A stretch of DNA of 12,024 nucleotides from Anaerolineaceae bacterium (GTDB lineage Bacteria; Planctomycetota; Phycisphaerae; FEN-1346; JAACEH01). The position numbers were made by a program, and so were the translations under genes. Below, piece by piece: positions 6,448 to 12,024 of the stretch; the first letter of the stretch is position 1, and each line of letters begins with the position of its first letter. The DNA lies in assembly GCA_011682595.1 (NCBI GenBank), contig JAACEH010000016.1:1-12024 (forward strand), in the 5' to 3' direction. The notes beneath the pieces are model-generated. The model was not told the origin of the DNA and did not search any database. It saw only the letters and a list, made by a program, of their open reading frames with translations.

Positions 6448-7305
6448 CAGGGCCAGCCAGATGCTCTCCAGGCCCGGCCTGAAATGCTCGATGACTTTCG
6501 ACTGCCCCAGCATGACCACCACCACGGCCATCGACAGGAACGGGCCGTACGGCAACTCGCGGTCCTTGTGCAGGGCCAGGTTCCAGATGCCATAGATCAG
6601 GCCGAAAAACGGGGCCAGGAAAAAGGTCAGCACCGCCCCCTCCCAGCCGAGCACCGCTCCGATCAGGCCCATCAGCAACACGTCGCCGAAACCCATCGCC
6701 TCGCGACGGAAGACCAGCCGGCCCAGGATCGCCGTGAGCCAGATCATCCCGCCGCCGACGGCCAAGCCGACGGCCGAGCGAATGAGGCCGTCCAGCCAAC
6801 CGCCGCCGAACCAGTCCGGCAACTGAGATTGCCCGTGCAGCGCCGGGAAGATCGCGCCGGCGGCCAGGGCCAACACCATGCCGACGTTGGTGACGACGGT
6901 GTAGATCTCCTTGTACTTCAGGTCGATCATGCTGGAGACCACGAGCGCCGCCAGCAGGGCCATGTGGACCAGGTAAATGTCCCAGCGGCCGAAGCCCGAC
7001 CCGCGAACCAGAAAGACGAAGTAGGCCAGGTAAAGGCCCGCCGCCAGAAGGCCCATCAGCAACTCGACCAGGGCGTACTGAATCGAGAACCTCGCCCCGC
7101 AATAGCGGCACCTGCCCCGCAGGATAAACCAACTCAGGATCGGCAGGTTGTCGTACCAGGCGATCCGCTTCAGGCACCGCGTGCAGTGTGACGGCGGCCA
7201 GACGATAGACAGCCCGGCCGGCAGCCGATAGATGCAGACGTTCAGGAAGCTGCCCACACACGCGCCGACGAGAAACAGCCAGATGGCCAGAATGGTCGGC
7301 GTCAT
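6430..7305 (-). CDS. pilD: Type IV prepilin peptidase / N-methyltransferase (A24 family)
   Basis: This polytopic inner-membrane aspartic protease cleaves leader peptides of type IV prepilins and type II secretion pseudopilins, and usually methylates the new N-terminus. The 291-residue protein has an N-terminal helix (about 3-28) with the typical GSFLNVCIYRLP motif. The cytoplasmic zinc-type cysteine set follows: C41/C44 (SHCTRC) and C66/C69 (GRCRYC). About six to seven further membrane helices contain the catalytic Asp128 (SMIDLK) and Asp208 (MGFGDVLL, the GxGD motif). Presence of the four cysteines suggests the bifunctional form. ATG 7305 has GAGGA 5 bases upstream. An open frame to 7404 runs through the palindrome and lacks homology. 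No pilin or secretion genes are adjacent, which is common for pilD orphans. A terminator-like palindrome lies 26 bases before the start. Confidence 0.92.
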   Translation of the reverse strand: MTPTILAIWLFLVGACVGSFLNVCIYRLPAGLSIVWPPSHCTRCLKRIAWYDNLPILSWFILRGRCRYCGARFSIQYALVELLMGLLAAGLYLAYFVFLVRGSGFGRWDIYLVHMALLAALVVSSMIDLKYKEIYTVVTNVGMVLALAAGAIFPALHGQSQLPDWFGGGWLDGLIRSAVGLAVGGGMIWLTAILGRLVFRREAMGFGDVLLMGLIGAVLGWEGAVLTFFLAPFFGLIYGIWNLALHKDRELPYGPFLSMAVVVVMLGQSKVIEHFRPGLESIWLALTGTGG

Positions 7306-7330
7306 GCAGTCCTCGTCCCCCAGCATCTCG

Positions 7331-7366
7331 AAAAAACCGGCTCGTGCTACGTAGCGAGCTTCCGGC
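7331..7366 (-). terminator. Palindrome with T6 tract between aroK and pilD
   Basis: On the minus strand GCTCG and CGAGC form a stem around CTACGTAG. It is extended by CCG/CGG around a small bulge and followed directly by TTTTTT. This gives an intrinsic-terminator shape 69 bases after the aroK stop and 26 bases before pilD. Its core is the same 17-mer, GGCTCGTGCTACGTAGC, seen reversed at 11291-11307. It may therefore be a dispersed palindrome acting as a terminator that partly separates leuA-argG-aroK from the downstream genes. Confidence 0.55.
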
Positions 7367-7434
7367 TCTGAATCTACCCGCAAAACAGCACGGCCACAAG
7401 CCAAAACAACGTGTCGCCCTTTGCGTTCTGCTCT

Positions 7435-7962
7435 CTACACCAGGTCGTGAACCTTCAGCCAGGCCAGGATGCGGCAGGCCACCTCCTGGGGCTGGTAGGT
7501 CTCGCTCGATATGGCCAAGTCGGCCGTCGACTCGTAAACGGATTTGCGCTCGGCCAGCAGGCCCTCGATTTCCTCGATGCCGCCGGCGTCGGTCAGATCC
7601 GGCCGCTGGGCCTCGGTCTTGGTGTCGCCCTGCATCCGCCGCCAGATCGTCTCGGCGCCGGCCCTCAAGAGGACCACCTTGCCGCCGGCCTTCAGGGCTG
7701 CGCGATTCTCCTGGCGCAAAATCGCCCCGCCGCCGGCGCTGACCACCTGGCAATCGCCCGCCGAGACGTCCCTGACCACGGCGCTCTCGGCATCGCGAAA
7801 GGCCTCCCATCCGCCCTTAACAACAATCTCGTCGATGCTCTGCCCGGAGCGCTGCTGGATGAGCGTGTCGGTGTCAACCAGCGGCCAGCCGAGCTTCTCC
7901 GACAGAATCTCCCCGACGGTCGTCTTGCCCGTGCAACGATACCCGATCAGCACAAGGTTCAC
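7435..7962 (-). CDS. aroK: Shikimate kinase
   Basis: It phosphorylates shikimate with ATP to shikimate 3-phosphate in the chorismate pathway for aromatic amino acids. The 175-residue protein matches the family length. The Walker A loop is GYRCTGKTT (7-15), with Cys10 where Gly is usual. The shikimate-binding residues follow: the D30-T-D32 motif, Arg56 in FRDAE, the GGG turn (77-79), and the LID arginine in RP at 120-121. The start is GTG 7962, with AAGGAG 7 bases upstream. The only nearby ATG (7967-7969) is out of frame and falls within that spacer. It begins 34 bases after the argG stop, so the two are very probably co-transcribed. The P-loop Cys is a substitution worth noting but should not block activity. 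Confidence 0.95.
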   Translation of the reverse strand: MNLVLIGYRCTGKTTVGEILSEKLGWPLVDTDTLIQQRSGQSIDEIVVKGGWEAFRDAESAVVRDVSAGDCQVVSAGGGAILRQENRAALKAGGKVVLLRAGAETIWRRMQGDTKTEAQRPDLTDAGGIEEIEGLLAERKSVYESTADLAISSETYQPQEVACRILAWLKVHDLV

Positions 7963-7996
7963 CTGTCATCTCCTTAGAGCCTAGAAGGGCTACCGA

Positions 7997-9268
7997 CTAC
8001 TTCTCGCGGCTCGCCTTGCTCTTCCTGCTGCCGGCCCCCTGGATCATCGAGTGGACTTTCATCGGCAGGCCGAAGCAGCGGATGAAGCCGCCCGAAGCGG
8101 CCGGGTCGTACTCGGCGCCCATGGTGAAGCTGGCCAGCCCTTCGCTATAAAGAGAGTACGGACTCCTGACGCCGGCCGGGATGATGTTGCCCTTGTAGAG
8201 CTTCAGCCGCACCGTGCCGGTCACGCACTGTTGCGTCTTGTCGATGAAGGCGTCCAGGGCCTCGCGCAGCGGATGGAACCATTGGCCGCAGTAGACCAGC
8301 TCGGCATACTTCAGGGCCACCTGCTGCTTGTAGTGCATCATCTCGCGCTCCAGGCAGATCGACTCCAGCACCTGGTGGGCCTTGTAAAGAATGCTGCCGC
8401 CGGGGGTCTCGTAGACGCCGCGACTCTTCATGCCCACCAGGCGGTTCTCCACCAGGTCCGCCTGGCCCACGGCGTGTTTGCCGCCCAGGGCGTTGAGTTT
8501 GTCCATGATGGCCACGCCGCCCAGCTTCTTGCCGTTGACCGCCACCGGCCGGCCCTTGACAAAATCAATCGTCACCTGGGCCGGCTTGGCCGGGGCCTTC
8601 TCAACCGTGTTGGAAATCGTGAAAACCTTGTCCTGCGGCGCGTTCCACGGGTTTTCCAGTTCGGCTCCCTCGTGGCTCAGGTGCCACAGGTTGCCGTCTT
8701 CGCTGTAGATTTTCTTCTTCGTCTGGCGGACCGGGACGTTGTGCGCCTTGGCGTAGTCGATGGCCGCCTCGCGGCTGGTCAGCGTCCACCGCGGATCGCG
8801 CCAGGGGGCGATCACCTTCAGATCGGGAGCCAGGGCCTGGTAAGTCAGCTCGAATCGCACCTGGTCGTTGCCCTTACCCGTGGCCCCGTGGGCCAGGGCG
8901 TCGGCTCCGAACTTTCTCGCAGCCGCCACCTGCCGGGCGGCAATCAGCGGCCGGGCGATGCTCGTCCCCAGCAGGTACTCGTTCTCGTAGACCGCCCCGG
9001 CCTTGAGCATCTTCCACAGGTAGTCCTCGACGAAGGTCTTGCGCAGGTCCTCGACGACAATTCGCCTGGCCCCGCAGGCTTTGGCCTTTTCGCGAACACC
9101 CTCGAGTTCGACGCCCTGCCCCAGGTCGGCGGCATAACAGATTACCTCGCAGCCGTAGTTCTCGCGCAGCCAGGGCAGGATGACGCTGGTGTCGAGTCCC
9201 CCGCTGTAGGCCAGGACGACTTTCTTGACCTGGCCGCTTTTGGTCTCTGTTTTCTTGCTCTTTGCCAT
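7997..9268 (-). CDS. argG: Argininosuccinate synthase
   Basis: It condenses citrulline and aspartate with ATP to give argininosuccinate, the penultimate step of arginine synthesis. The 423-residue protein has the PP-motif [10 protein letters not shown] (20-29) near the start. It also has the family blocks [12 protein letters not shown] (aspartate and citrulline binding), APWRDP and [14 protein letters not shown]. It is about 20 residues longer than the common 400-residue form because of a Lys-rich N-terminal segment ([16 protein letters not shown]) and a basic C-terminal end (RKSKASREK). ATG 9268 is preceded by GAGAGAGA; the longer frame to 9364 overlaps leuA and looks non-homologous. It starts 16 bases after the leuA stop, so leuA-argG are almost certainly one transcript. 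argG would then fall under the leuA leader control. Confidence 0.96.
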   Translation of the reverse strand: MAKSKKTETKSGQVKKVVLAYSGGLDTSVILPWLRENYGCEVICYAADLGQGVELEGVREKAKACGARRIVVEDLRKTFVEDYLWKMLKAGAVYENEYLLGTSIARPLIAARQVAAARKFGADALAHGATGKGNDQVRFELTYQALAPDLKVIAPWRDPRWTLTSREAAIDYAKAHNVPVRQTKKKIYSEDGNLWHLSHEGAELENPWNAPQDKVFTISNTVEKAPAKPAQVTIDFVKGRPVAVNGKKLGGVAIMDKLNALGGKHAVGQADLVENRLVGMKSRGVYETPGGSILYKAHQVLESICLEREMMHYKQQVALKYAELVYCGQWFHPLREALDAFIDKTQQCVTGTVRLKLYKGNIIPAGVRSPYSLYSEGLASFTMGAEYDPAASGGFIRCFGLPMKVHSMIQGAGSRKSKASREK

Positions 9269-9284
9269 GGTCTCTCTCTCAAAG

Positions 9285-10856
9285 TTACTTGCCCTTTTTC
9301 TTCGTCGTCCGTTTGCGCGTTGTCTTGGCCCGCCTTTGCCTGGACAACAGGCGGTTGGTCGCATCGACGTAGGCCCGGGCGCTGGCCTCCAGCACGTCGG
9401 TGCTCACGCCGCGCCCGCTGATGACCATGTTGCGATAGCGAACGCCGACACGCACCTCGCCCTGGGCCTCCTTGCCGCCGGTGACGCTGCGAATCTGGTA
9501 GTCCTCCAGATGCAGATCCAGCCCCGTCAGCCGCTCGATAGCCCGGAAGATGGCGTCAACCGGACCGTCGCCCGTCGAAGCGTCGCAACTGGTCTTGCCC
9601 TTCTCGTCCACCAATTCGACCGTCGCCATCGGAATGGCGCTGGTGCCGCTGGAGACGTGCATGCTGGCCAGCCGCCAGAACTCGGTCGAGGCGTACAATT
9701 CCGTCTCGGCCAGGGCCTCGAGGTCCTCGTCGAAAATCTCCTTCTTGCGGTCGGCCAGGGTCTTGAACCGCTCGAAGATAATCTCGAGCTGCCCTCTGCT
9801 CAGCTTGAAGCCAAGTTGTTTCATGCGGGCCGCCAGGGCGTGCCGACCGCTGTGCTTGCCCAGCACCAGGCTGGTCCGCTTGAAGCCCACGTCCTCGGGC
9901 CGCATGATCTCGTAGGTCGTCCGCTCCTTGAGCATGCCGTCCTGGTGAATGCCCGCCTCGTGAGCGAAGGCGTTTTCGCCGACAATGGCCTTGTTCCGCT
10001 GAACGGCCAGCCCGGTGATACGGCTGACCAGGCGACTGGTCGGATAGAGCCGCCGGGTTTTGATGCCCGAAGTCACACCCACGAATTCGTCGCTGCGGGT
10101 CTTGACGGCCATGACCACCTCTTCCAGCGAACAGTTGCCGGCCCGTTCGCCGAGGCCGTTGATCGTGCACTCGATCTGCCGGGCCCCGGCCCTGACGGCC
10201 GCCAGGGTGTTGGCCACCGCCAGCCCGAGATCGTTGTGACAGTGAATGGCGATGACGGCCTGGCGGATGTTGCTCACCTCGCGGTACAACCCGGCGATCA
10301 GTTCCTCAAAGTGCCAGGGCAACGTGTAGCCCACCGTGTCCGGGATGTTCACCGTCGTGGCCCCGGCCTCGATGACCGCCTCGACCACCTGGGCCAGGAA
10401 GTCCGGCTCCGTGCGGGCGGCGTCCTCCGGGCTGAACTGCACGTCGGCGGTGAACTTGCGAGCCCGTTTCACCCCCGCGACGGCCATGCGGATGATCTCG
10501 CTGCGGGCCTTGTGCAATTTGTACTTGCGATGGATGGCGCTGGTGGCCAGGAAGACGTGAATCCGTTTCCTGGCGGCCGTCTTCAGGGCCTCGCCCGCGG
10601 CGACGATATCCTTCTCGACACAACGGGCCAGGCCGCAGATGGTCGGCCGGCGGACCTGGCGGCCGATCGTCTGGACGGCCTCGAAATCGTCGCGACTGGT
10701 AATCGGGAAGCCCGCTTCGATGACGTCGACACCGAGCAGGTCCAGGGCGTGGGCGACCTCCAGTTTCTGGGCCAGGTTCATGCTGGCCCCGGGACTCTGT
10801 TCGCCGTCGCGCAGCGTGGTGTCGAAAATGACCAGCCGCTTCTTTCCGCCTGCCAT
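9285..10856 (-). CDS. leuA: 2-Isopropylmalate synthase
   Basis: It joins acetyl-CoA and 2-oxoisovalerate to form 2-isopropylmalate, the committed step of leucine synthesis. The 523-residue protein has an N-terminal TIM barrel with [13 protein letters not shown] (11-23: metal ligand Asp12, catalytic Arg16). The barrel also holds metal ligands His205 and His207 in HCHNDLG and Asn241 in GERAGN. A linker and then a C-terminal regulatory domain (about 385-505) follow; in the family this domain gives leucine feedback. The last 18 residues are Arg/Lys/Thr-rich, beyond the usual end. ATG 10856 has GGGAGG about 7 bases upstream. The frame is open to 11093, but that part is the leader region and does not resemble LeuA. 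The SPGASMN signature favours LeuA over citramalate or homocitrate synthase. An attenuator-like leader precedes it, and argG follows after 16 bases. Confidence 0.96.
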   Translation of the reverse strand: MAGGKKRLVIFDTTLRDGEQSPGASMNLAQKLEVAHALDLLGVDVIEAGFPITSRDDFEAVQTIGRQVRRPTICGLARCVEKDIVAAGEALKTAARKRIHVFLATSAIHRKYKLHKARSEIIRMAVAGVKRARKFTADVQFSPEDAARTEPDFLAQVVEAVIEAGATTVNIPDTVGYTLPWHFEELIAGLYREVSNIRQAVIAIHCHNDLGLAVANTLAAVRAGARQIECTINGLGERAGNCSLEEVVMAVKTRSDEFVGVTSGIKTRRLYPTSRLVSRITGLAVQRNKAIVGENAFAHEAGIHQDGMLKERTTYEIMRPEDVGFKRTSLVLGKHSGRHALAARMKQLGFKLSRGQLEIIFERFKTLADRKKEIFDEDLEALAETELYASTEFWRLASMHVSSGTSAIPMATVELVDEKGKTSCDASTGDGPVDAIFRAIERLTGLDLHLEDYQIRSVTGGKEAQGEVRVGVRYRNMVISGRGVSTDVLEASARAYVDATNRLLSRQRRAKTTRKRTTKKKGK

Positions 10857-10925
10857 GTCACGTCCTCCCAATGAAGACCCATATTCTAGCGACCGGGAAA
10901 CTCTTTTCCAGCCGCTTTTCACAGC

Positions 10926-10958
10926 AAAAAAACCCGCAACCGGTTTCCCGGCGGCGGG
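10926..10958 (-). terminator. leuA leader: Intrinsic terminator in the leuA leader (attenuator, arms 3:4)
   Basis: On the minus strand CCCGC pairs with GCGGG and CCGG pairs with CCGG. A C-T mismatch and a G-T wobble lie between them, the tetraloop is GAAA, and TTTTTTT follows directly. It ends about 70 bases before the leuA ATG and begins 28 bases after the stop codon of the leader ORF. No gene other than that short ORF lies upstream to be terminated, so its natural role is to stop leuA transcription conditionally. Confidence 0.85.
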
Positions 10959-11034
10959 CTGGCGTATCCTGAATATCCGTCTCAGACTACGTCGAACCTC
11001 CTGCCGGGTGCTCGCAAAGGAGCGCACACCCCGG
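10947..11034 (-). promoter_or_regulatory. Mutually exclusive RNA foldings of the leuA attenuator
   Basis: Hairpin 1:2 (11004-11034, minus strand) pairs CCGGGGTG with CACCCGG and CGC with GCG. It has one bulged G, one mismatch and loop TCCTTT, which contains most of Leu codons 31-32. Segment 2 (CCCGGCAGG, 11000-11008) can instead pair with segment 3 (CCGCCGGG, 10947-10954) over 8 bp with one bulged A. That would break the terminator. A ribosome stalled at codons 31-32 would open 1:2 and leave segment 2 just free, favouring antitermination. Pairing was worked out by eye; energies were not computed. Confidence 0.55.
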
Positions 11035-11112
11035 GGCGCACAGCCGCAGGCCATGCAGTCGATGCATGGTCGCGTCGCTGGTCCTGAGGGCATCGTTCCG
11101 GTTGAGGTTCAT
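10987..11112 (-). CDS. Putative leuA leader peptide (41 codons)
   Basis: This short ORF begins at ATG 11112, with CGAGGA 7 bases upstream, and stops with TAG 28 bases before the terminator stem. It has seven leucines in 41 residues: codons 3, 9, 19, 22, 24 and the adjacent pair 31-32 (CTC CTT). It also has three cysteines spaced by three residues (25, 29, 33). The two adjacent Leu codons fall in the loop of a stable hairpin (11004-11034). Its position between a promoter and a terminator ahead of leuA fits a leader peptide whose translation senses charged leucyl-tRNA. The peptide itself probably has no function. An internal ATG at codon 16 lacks a good binding site. No homologous leader is known to me. 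Confidence 0.6.
   Translation of the reverse strand: MNLNRNDALRTSDATMHRLHGLRLCAPGCALLCEHPAGGST
11051..11069 (-). repeat. Small perfect hairpin inside the leader ORF
   Basis: On the minus strand CCATGCA pairs with TGCATGG over 7 bp around loop TCGAC, which includes the start of Leu codon 19. It lies upstream of hairpin 1:2 and could act as a pause hairpin that synchronises polymerase and ribosome, as in classical attenuators. That role is inferred from position only. Confidence 0.45.
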
Positions 11113-11125
11113 CGCACGGTCCTCG

Positions 11126-11141
11126 TAATCCGATAATCCGA
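11126..11141. repeat. Tandem octamer between leuA promoter and leader ORF
   Basis: On the minus strand TCGGATTA occurs twice in direct succession, right at or just after the predicted transcription start (about 11142). Such a placement could be an operator or a feature of the early leader RNA. It may also be chance. Confidence 0.4.
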
Positions 11142-11148
11142 CTGCTTA

Positions 11149-11177
11149 TATATATCGTAAAAATCGCGCGCCGTCAA
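11149..11177 (-). promoter_or_regulatory. Sigma70-type promoter for leuA
   Basis: On the minus strand TTGACG (11172-11177, five of six consensus bases) is separated by exactly 17 bases from TATATA (11149-11154, four of six). The spacer contains a T5 run. Transcription would start near 11142, giving a leader of about 286 bases before the leuA ATG, long enough for the leader ORF and attenuator. Confidence 0.7.
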
Positions 11178-11207
11178 CAGACTTTCGCCATTTTCCCCCG
11201 GCTGCAC

Positions 11208-11383
11208 GATCCCGCCCATCGCCCGCCCCTGCGGGGTGCCACGGTCTGGCGCAGCCAGGCCATGACGAATACTACTCCGCGAAGTGGCTTGCTACGTAGC
11301 ACGAGCCTTCGGGAGATGATCACGGCCTGACTCTCGGTCAGACCGTGGCACCCACTGCTGCAGGGATCCCGCCCATCGCCCGC
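11208..11383. repeat. Nested inverted-repeat cluster flanked by a 19-base direct repeat
   Basis: GATCCCGCCCATCGCCCGC occurs identically at 11208-11226 and 11365-11383. Between the copies lie several elements. A perfect 15-bp inverted repeat joins GGGTGCCACGGTCTG (11234-11248) to its complement at 11339-11353. An 8-bp hairpin sits at 11243-11261. The palindrome GCTACGTAGC lies at 11291-11300 within 11286-11307. An 11-position stem with one mismatch spans 11321-11347. I see no coding region. It looks like a small non-autonomous palindromic repeat element between two divergent promoters. Confidence 0.7.
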
Positions 11384-11390
11384 GGCACCC

Positions 11391-11418
11391 TTGTAATGCC
11401 CGCCCGGCAGGCTATAAT
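11391..11418 (+). promoter_or_regulatory. Sigma70-type promoter for the epimerase gene
   Basis: TTGTAA (11391-11396, four of six consensus bases) and a perfect TATAAT (11413-11418) are separated by 16 bases. The start of transcription would be near 11425, giving a leader of about 29 bases. The -35 begins 8 bases after the end of the repeat cluster, so that cluster may supply or influence upstream promoter sequence. Confidence 0.65.
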
Positions 11419-11453
11419 CGCCCTGAACTGTCCCGAGGCAAGGAGTCTCCAGC

Positions 11454-12024
11454 ATGCGGATAATCGTCGCCGGCGCCGCCGGGTTTCTCGGATCGCACCT
11501 GGTCGACCGCCTGCTGGCCGACGGCCACACGGTCATCGGGCTCGACAACCTCTCGACCGGCAACCTGAAGAACCTGGAACACCTGACCGGCCACACCGGC
11601 GACAAACACTTCGCCTTTCACGAGACGGACATCTGCGACGGGTTCGACCTCGACGGCCCGCTGGACCGCCTATACAACCTGGCCTGCCCCGCATCGCCGG
11701 TCGACTATCATCGCCTGGGCATCGAGACGCTCAACGTCGGCTCGCTCGGCATGAGGGCCATGCTGGAACTGGCCCTGGCCGGCGGCGCCCGGCTGCTGCA
11801 GGCCTCGACAAGCGAATGCTACGGCGACCCGCTCGTACATCCGCAGACCGAGGACTACTACGGCAACGTCAACCCGGTGGGCCCGAGGAGCGTCTACGAC
11901 GAGTCGAAACGCTTCGCCGAGGCCCTGGTGACGGCCTACCACCGTTACCGCGAACTCGACGTGCGGATCGCCCGGATCTTCAACACCTACGGTCCGCGGA
12001 TGCGGCTGGACGACGGACGCGTGC
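11454..12024 (+). CDS. uxs: UDP-glucuronate decarboxylase-type NAD-dependent epimerase (partial)
   Basis: The first 190 residues of a short-chain dehydrogenase/epimerase are present; the window edge cuts the gene. Family members of this subtype oxidise and decarboxylate UDP-glucuronate to UDP-xylose, a cytoplasmic sugar-nucleotide step for polysaccharide. Visible features are the NAD loop GAAGFLGSH (7-15), Asp31 binding the ribose, [10 protein letters not shown] (77-85), TSE at 119-121, the catalytic Tyr148/Lys152 in YDESK, and NVNPVGPRS followed by FNTYGPRM. These last motifs are the usual signature of UXS rather than GalE or RmlB. ATG 11454 has AAGGAG 8 bases upstream, and a promoter with TATAAT lies at 11391-11418. 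It is divergent from leuA. The assignment to UXS is good from the motifs, but the C-terminal part is not available. Confidence 0.88.
   Translation, partial: MRIIVAGAAGFLGSHLVDRLLADGHTVIGLDNLSTGNLKNLEHLTGHTGDKHFAFHETDICDGFDLDGPLDRLYNLACPASPVDYHRLGIETLNVGSLGMRAMLELALAGGARLLQASTSECYGDPLVHPQTEDYYGNVNPVGPRSVYDESKRFAEALVTAYHRYRELDVRIARIFNTYGPRMRLDDGRV

Noticed and set aside
7367..7434. A promoter for pilD (TTGTGG-17-TAGATT)
   Set aside because: It has only three and four of six consensus matches and would place the terminator-like palindrome in its own leader; too weak to call.
6419..7810. A 463-codon minus-strand frame over pilD and aroK
   Set aside because: It is out of frame with both genes and its translation is Gly/Arg-rich low-complexity sequence typical of shadow frames.
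8051..10874. Long plus-strand open frames opposite argG and leuA
   Set aside because: They are antisense shadows of well-identified enzymes with catalytic motifs on the minus strand.
10857..10930. An extra leuA promoter based on TAGAAT near 10876
   Set aside because: The -10 resemblance is fair, but no -35 match is found at 16-18 bases, and a start there would bypass the attenuator without supporting evidence.
10857..11160. T-box or known metabolite riboswitch in the leuA leader
   Set aside because: I see no T-box AGGGTGGNACCGCG-like block or other riboswitch core; a short ORF with Leu codons and competing hairpins explains the leader better.
11208..11383. CRISPR array
   Set aside because: There are only two copies of the direct repeat, spaced about 138 bases apart and filled with palindromes; there are no regular spacers and no cas genes.

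Overview
This is a GC-rich bacterial window holding a train of housekeeping biosynthesis genes, nearly all on the minus strand. Two lipoproteins with clear lipoboxes and a type IV prepilin peptidase point to a diderm bacterium. The long serine acetyltransferase, the EF-G-like GTPase with DTPGY, and clusters of short palindromic repeats between genes suggest a planctomycete-type lineage (Phycisphaerae-like). That placement is an impression from the sequence, not a database result.

Layout, left to right. Positions 1-284 hold no gene, but carry two back-to-back hairpins and a terminator. At 285-629 (-) is a small orphan lipoprotein with its own sigma70-type promoter. At 970-2046 (-) is serine O-acetyltransferase (cysE) with lysine/arginine-rich tails at both ends. 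From 10856 down to 2172 (-) runs leuA, argG, aroK, pilD, an OmpA-family lipoprotein, hisH, hisA and an EF-G-like GTPase. Gaps are 14 to 129 bases. A palindrome with a T6 tract, lying between aroK and pilD, may split this into leuA-argG-aroK and pilD-ompA-hisH-hisA-EF-G. At 11454-12024 (+) is the start of a UDP-glucuronate decarboxylase/NAD-dependent epimerase gene, cut by the window edge and transcribed divergently from leuA.

The most interesting region is 10857-11177, upstream of leuA. On the minus strand I read, in order: a good sigma70 promoter; a tandem octamer; a Shine-Dalgarno; a 41-codon leader ORF; a hairpin whose loop holds two adjacent leucine codons; a segment able to pair either with that hairpin or with the terminator arm; an intrinsic terminator with T7; and then the leuA Shine-Dalgarno and ATG. 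This is the complete architecture of a ribosome-mediated transcription attenuator sensing leucine, apparently controlling leuA and the genes behind it.

Functionally the genes feed amino-acid synthesis: leucine (leuA), arginine (argG), aromatics (aroK), histidine (hisH, hisA) and cysteine (cysE). Envelope and translation genes (pilD, ompA-like, EF-G-like) are mixed in. Between leuA and the epimerase gene lies a cluster of nested inverted repeats flanked by a 19-base direct repeat. Short palindromes sharing its core also occur at 86-103 and 7339-7359, which suggests a dispersed REP-like family.
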